A DNA stretch of 64,000 bases from Saccharospirillum sp039982735. Lineage in GTDB: Bacteria > Pseudomonadota > Gammaproteobacteria > Pseudomonadales > Natronospirillaceae. The translations under genes and the position numbers were made by a program. Shown here piece after piece: positions 62,356 to 64,000 of the stretch (positions are counted from its first letter, which is position 1; the number at the start of each line of letters is the position of its first letter). The notes beneath the pieces are model-generated. The model had not been told where the DNA came from and searched no databases. It saw only the letters and a program-made list of their open reading frames with translations. Where the stretch lies: contig NZ_JBDWXV010000017.1 of the NCBI RefSeq assembly GCF_039982735.1, forward strand, positions 124,001 through 188,000, read 5' to 3'.

Positions 62356-62850
62356 TCAGTGGGTTTCAGTCCAAAACTGCGCGCACAGCAGGGCAACCGA
62401 CTGCAAACCTTCAATATCGGCTTCGGTAAAGGCATCCAGTTGATCGCTGTCAACGTCCAGTACCGCCACGACGTCATCGTCCACCATCACCGGCACGACA
62501 ACTTCAGAGCGCGACAGACTGCTACAGGCAATGTGTCCGGGAAAGGCATCGACATCCGGCACCCACTGGCTGGTAGCTTCGGCCCATGCGGCGCCACAGA
62601 CGCCCTGGCCATGCTCAATGCGGGTACAGGCGATATCGCCCTGGAAAGGCCCCAGCACCAGCTGATCATCTTTTACCAGGTAAAAGCCGACCCAGAAGAA
62701 TCCGAAAGTCTGGCGTAGGGCCGCGGCGAGATTGGCCAGGTTTGCCGTGCGATCGGGCTCGCCCTGCACCAGGCCCTGAAGCTGAGGCATCAACTCGGCA
62801 TATTGCGTTCGACGGTCGCCCGTCGGTGTCAGTGTGAGGGTGTCGGCCAA
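62356..62850 (-). CDS. msrC: Free methionine-(R)-sulfoxide reductase (GAF domain)
   Basis: A 164-aa single GAF-domain enzyme. The three catalytic/resolving cysteines are Cys75, Cys85 and Cys109 (ACTRI, GVCGAAW, HIACSS), with the same 10- and 24-residue spacing as E. coli fRMsr (Cys84, Cys94, Cys118). The Glu/Asp pocket residues of DVDSDQLDAF are present. It reduces free methionine-R-sulfoxide using thioredoxin. It starts 3 nt after the hemY stop, so the two are co-transcribed. Confidence 0.92.
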   Translation of the reverse strand: MADTLTLTPTGDRRTQYAELMPQLQGLVQGEPDRTANLANLAAALRQTFGFFWVGFYLVKDDQLVLGPFQGDIACTRIEHGQGVCGAAWAEATSQWVPDVDAFPGHIACSSLSRSEVVVPVMVDDDVVAVLDVDSDQLDAFTEADIEGLQSVALLCAQFWTETH

Positions 62851-62853
62851 GTA

Positions 62854-64000
62854 CTAATCTCCCAGTTGAGCCAGTTCGCGATACTGCGCAAGGGCGCGAT
62901 CGGTTTGCTGGCGATGTTCAAAAAAACGAGCCAGAGCCAAGCCGGAATCACGATTCGGATCGGTCCGCCAGGCTTCGACCAGATAATCTTCCGCCTTGCC
63001 CCACAAGGCTTGTGCCTCACACAGTTGACCGAGTGTCAGCATCAGAGCCGGATTCGTACCGTGGCGTTTTTCCAGTTGCTCGGCCAGCGGCAGTACCCGG
63101 GTTTCAGGCAACCGAGAGTCCAGCAGGCAACGCAGCAGCACCGGGGCAGGCGCCTTTTCCAGTGCTTTTGATAACCGTTTGAAGGCATTTTCAGCCTGAC
63201 CATGCACCAGCAGGCAGCGGCACTCTGCGGCCACAATCTCGGCTTTCTGGCGTATGGGCTTAGGCAGTGTCTTTAACGGTGCCAGGGCGTCAACGGAGGT
63301 CTGACAGCCCTGCTCAATCAGTTGCAAGGCGACTTGCTGTTGCCACCGCTCGCGATCAGAAGGGTTCAAATTGGGCGCCTTGTTCACGGCCTGCAGTGCA
63401 ACCTCGGCCTGTCCCTGATCCATCAGCGCGCGCCAGTAATCTGGCTGCAAGGAGCGCACGCGCTGCAAGCCCGGCTGTTGCTGCCACAGTGCCAGTAAGG
63501 CGGCTGAATCACCGGAGTGCACCAGTCGTTCAGCCGTCAGGGCGTCAGCTACCAGCACGAGATCCGGGTCTGTCTGTTTAAACTGAGTGACCCGGGCGGG
63601 CCAGTCGCCACTGTCTTGCCCTGGAATCAGCGTCAACACGCGTGGCAGACGCTCCGAGCCACCGGCACTAACCACCTTGTGCAATGCCGACAGTGCTGCC
63701 TGGTGGTCTCCTTCCAGCCAGGCATTGACCGCCTGGCCAGTCGCGACCCGGGCGGTTTTACGGTCACGCCGGTCGCGGTATTGGCGAACCAGTCGCACCG
63801 GGTTAACGCCGCGCAGCAACTTTATGACCAGCCAGCTGGCCAACAATAGAACGAGGAACAGACCCAGGGCACTCCAAAGGGTGATCTCGACCATCCACTG
63901 ACCCCAGGCGATCATCACATAGCCGGGGTGTCGCACCATGAAGTGGGCCAACAGGCCCGCAGCCAGAATCAGTACCAGCCACACCAGGGCTTTCAGCAGC
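62854..64000 (-). CDS. hemY: HemY-like protein (haem biosynthesis-associated), nearly complete
   Basis: At least 382 aa. The frame continues past GTG 63984 to the window edge, reading LLKALVWLVLILAAGLLAHF. Base 64000 is a G in the third codon position, so the true ATG may be just outside the window. Two N-terminal helices (about 5-25 and 40-60) are followed by TPR-like helical repeats, as in gammaproteobacterial HemY proteins encoded after hemX. Its exact role in protoporphyrin synthesis is unknown. In relatives, algR-hemC-hemD-hemX-hemY are contiguous; here algR lies 11 kb away. Confidence 0.9.
   Translation of the reverse strand, partial: LLKALVWLVLILAAGLLAHFMVRHPGYVMIAWGQWMVEITLWSALGLFLVLLLASWLVIKLLRGVNPVRLVRQYRDRRDRKTARVATGQAVNAWLEGDHQAALSALHKVVSAGGSERLPRVLTLIPGQDSGDWPARVTQFKQTDPDLVLVADALTAERLVHSGDSAALLALWQQQPGLQRVRSLQPDYWRALMDQGQAEVALQAVNKAPNLNPSDRERWQQQVALQLIEQGCQTSVDALAPLKTLPKPIRQKAEIVAAECRCLLVHGQAENAFKRLSKALEKAPAPVLLRCLLDSRLPETRVLPLAEQLEKRHGTNPALMLTLGQLCEAQALWGKAEDYLVEAWRTDPNRDSGLALARFFEHRQQTDRALAQYRELAQLGD

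Overview
The window looks like chromosomal DNA of a marine-type gammaproteobacterium of the Pseudomonadales/Oceanospirillales branch, possibly near Saccharospirillum or Reinekea. This placement is inferred from gene content (argH beside algZ-algR, a SutA-like protein, HemY, PtsP with a GAF domain, OpgGH) and not from a phylogeny. Most of the DNA is GC-rich with tightly packed genes. One clearly AT-rich stretch (about 11.7-15.7 kb), next to a tRNA gene with anticodon CAT, is the accessory region.

Layout. 0-6.4 kb: a compact cluster of pterin/flavin-like and membrane genes (methyltransferase, GT4 glycosyltransferase, RibA, RibD-type reductase, MDR dehydrogenase, a PTPS homologue with Glu in place of the catalytic Cys, a flippase-like protein and a CDP-alcohol phosphatidyltransferase). 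6.6-11.7 kb: opgGH (osmoregulated periplasmic glucans), cytochrome b561 and a YdjM-type membrane protein. 11.7-15.8 kb: AT-rich accessory segment with an unrecognised 332-aa protein and a complete retron resembling Ec86/Eco1 (msr-msd RNA, deoxyribosyltransferase-like effector, reverse transcriptase). 15.8-25.4 kb: tRNA, a secreted metzincin lipoprotein, OsmC, TetR, and an MMPL / LolA-like / DUF1302 envelope operon. 25.7-29.7 kb: ptsP, pgpA and thiL. 29.8-48 kb: an arabinose region. 48-54 kb: pckA, sutA-like, algR-algZ and argH. 54-64 kb: a GGDEF/EAL protein, a Gts-type glucose ABC importer, msrC and hemY.

The arabinose region reads as one programme. GH51 and GH43 arabinofuranosidases and an AraNPQ-like importer handle arabino-oligosaccharides, and ChvE-GguAB imports the free sugar. 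An SDR dehydrogenase, lactonase, arabonate dehydratase, AraD1-type dehydratase and 2-oxoglutarate semialdehyde dehydrogenase form the non-phosphorylative route to 2-oxoglutarate. A FadR-type GntR regulator sits at the right end. A short AT-rich motif (CTATWATATYA) recurs in four promoters of this region and is a candidate operator.

The strongest finds are the retron, whose a2 repeat overlaps the Shine-Dalgarno/start region of the effector; the uncharacterised pterin-like cluster with its Cys-to-Glu PTPS; a 17-bp repeat array arranged as a giant inverted repeat between ptsP and pgpA; and a three-copy family of nested-hairpin intergenic elements.
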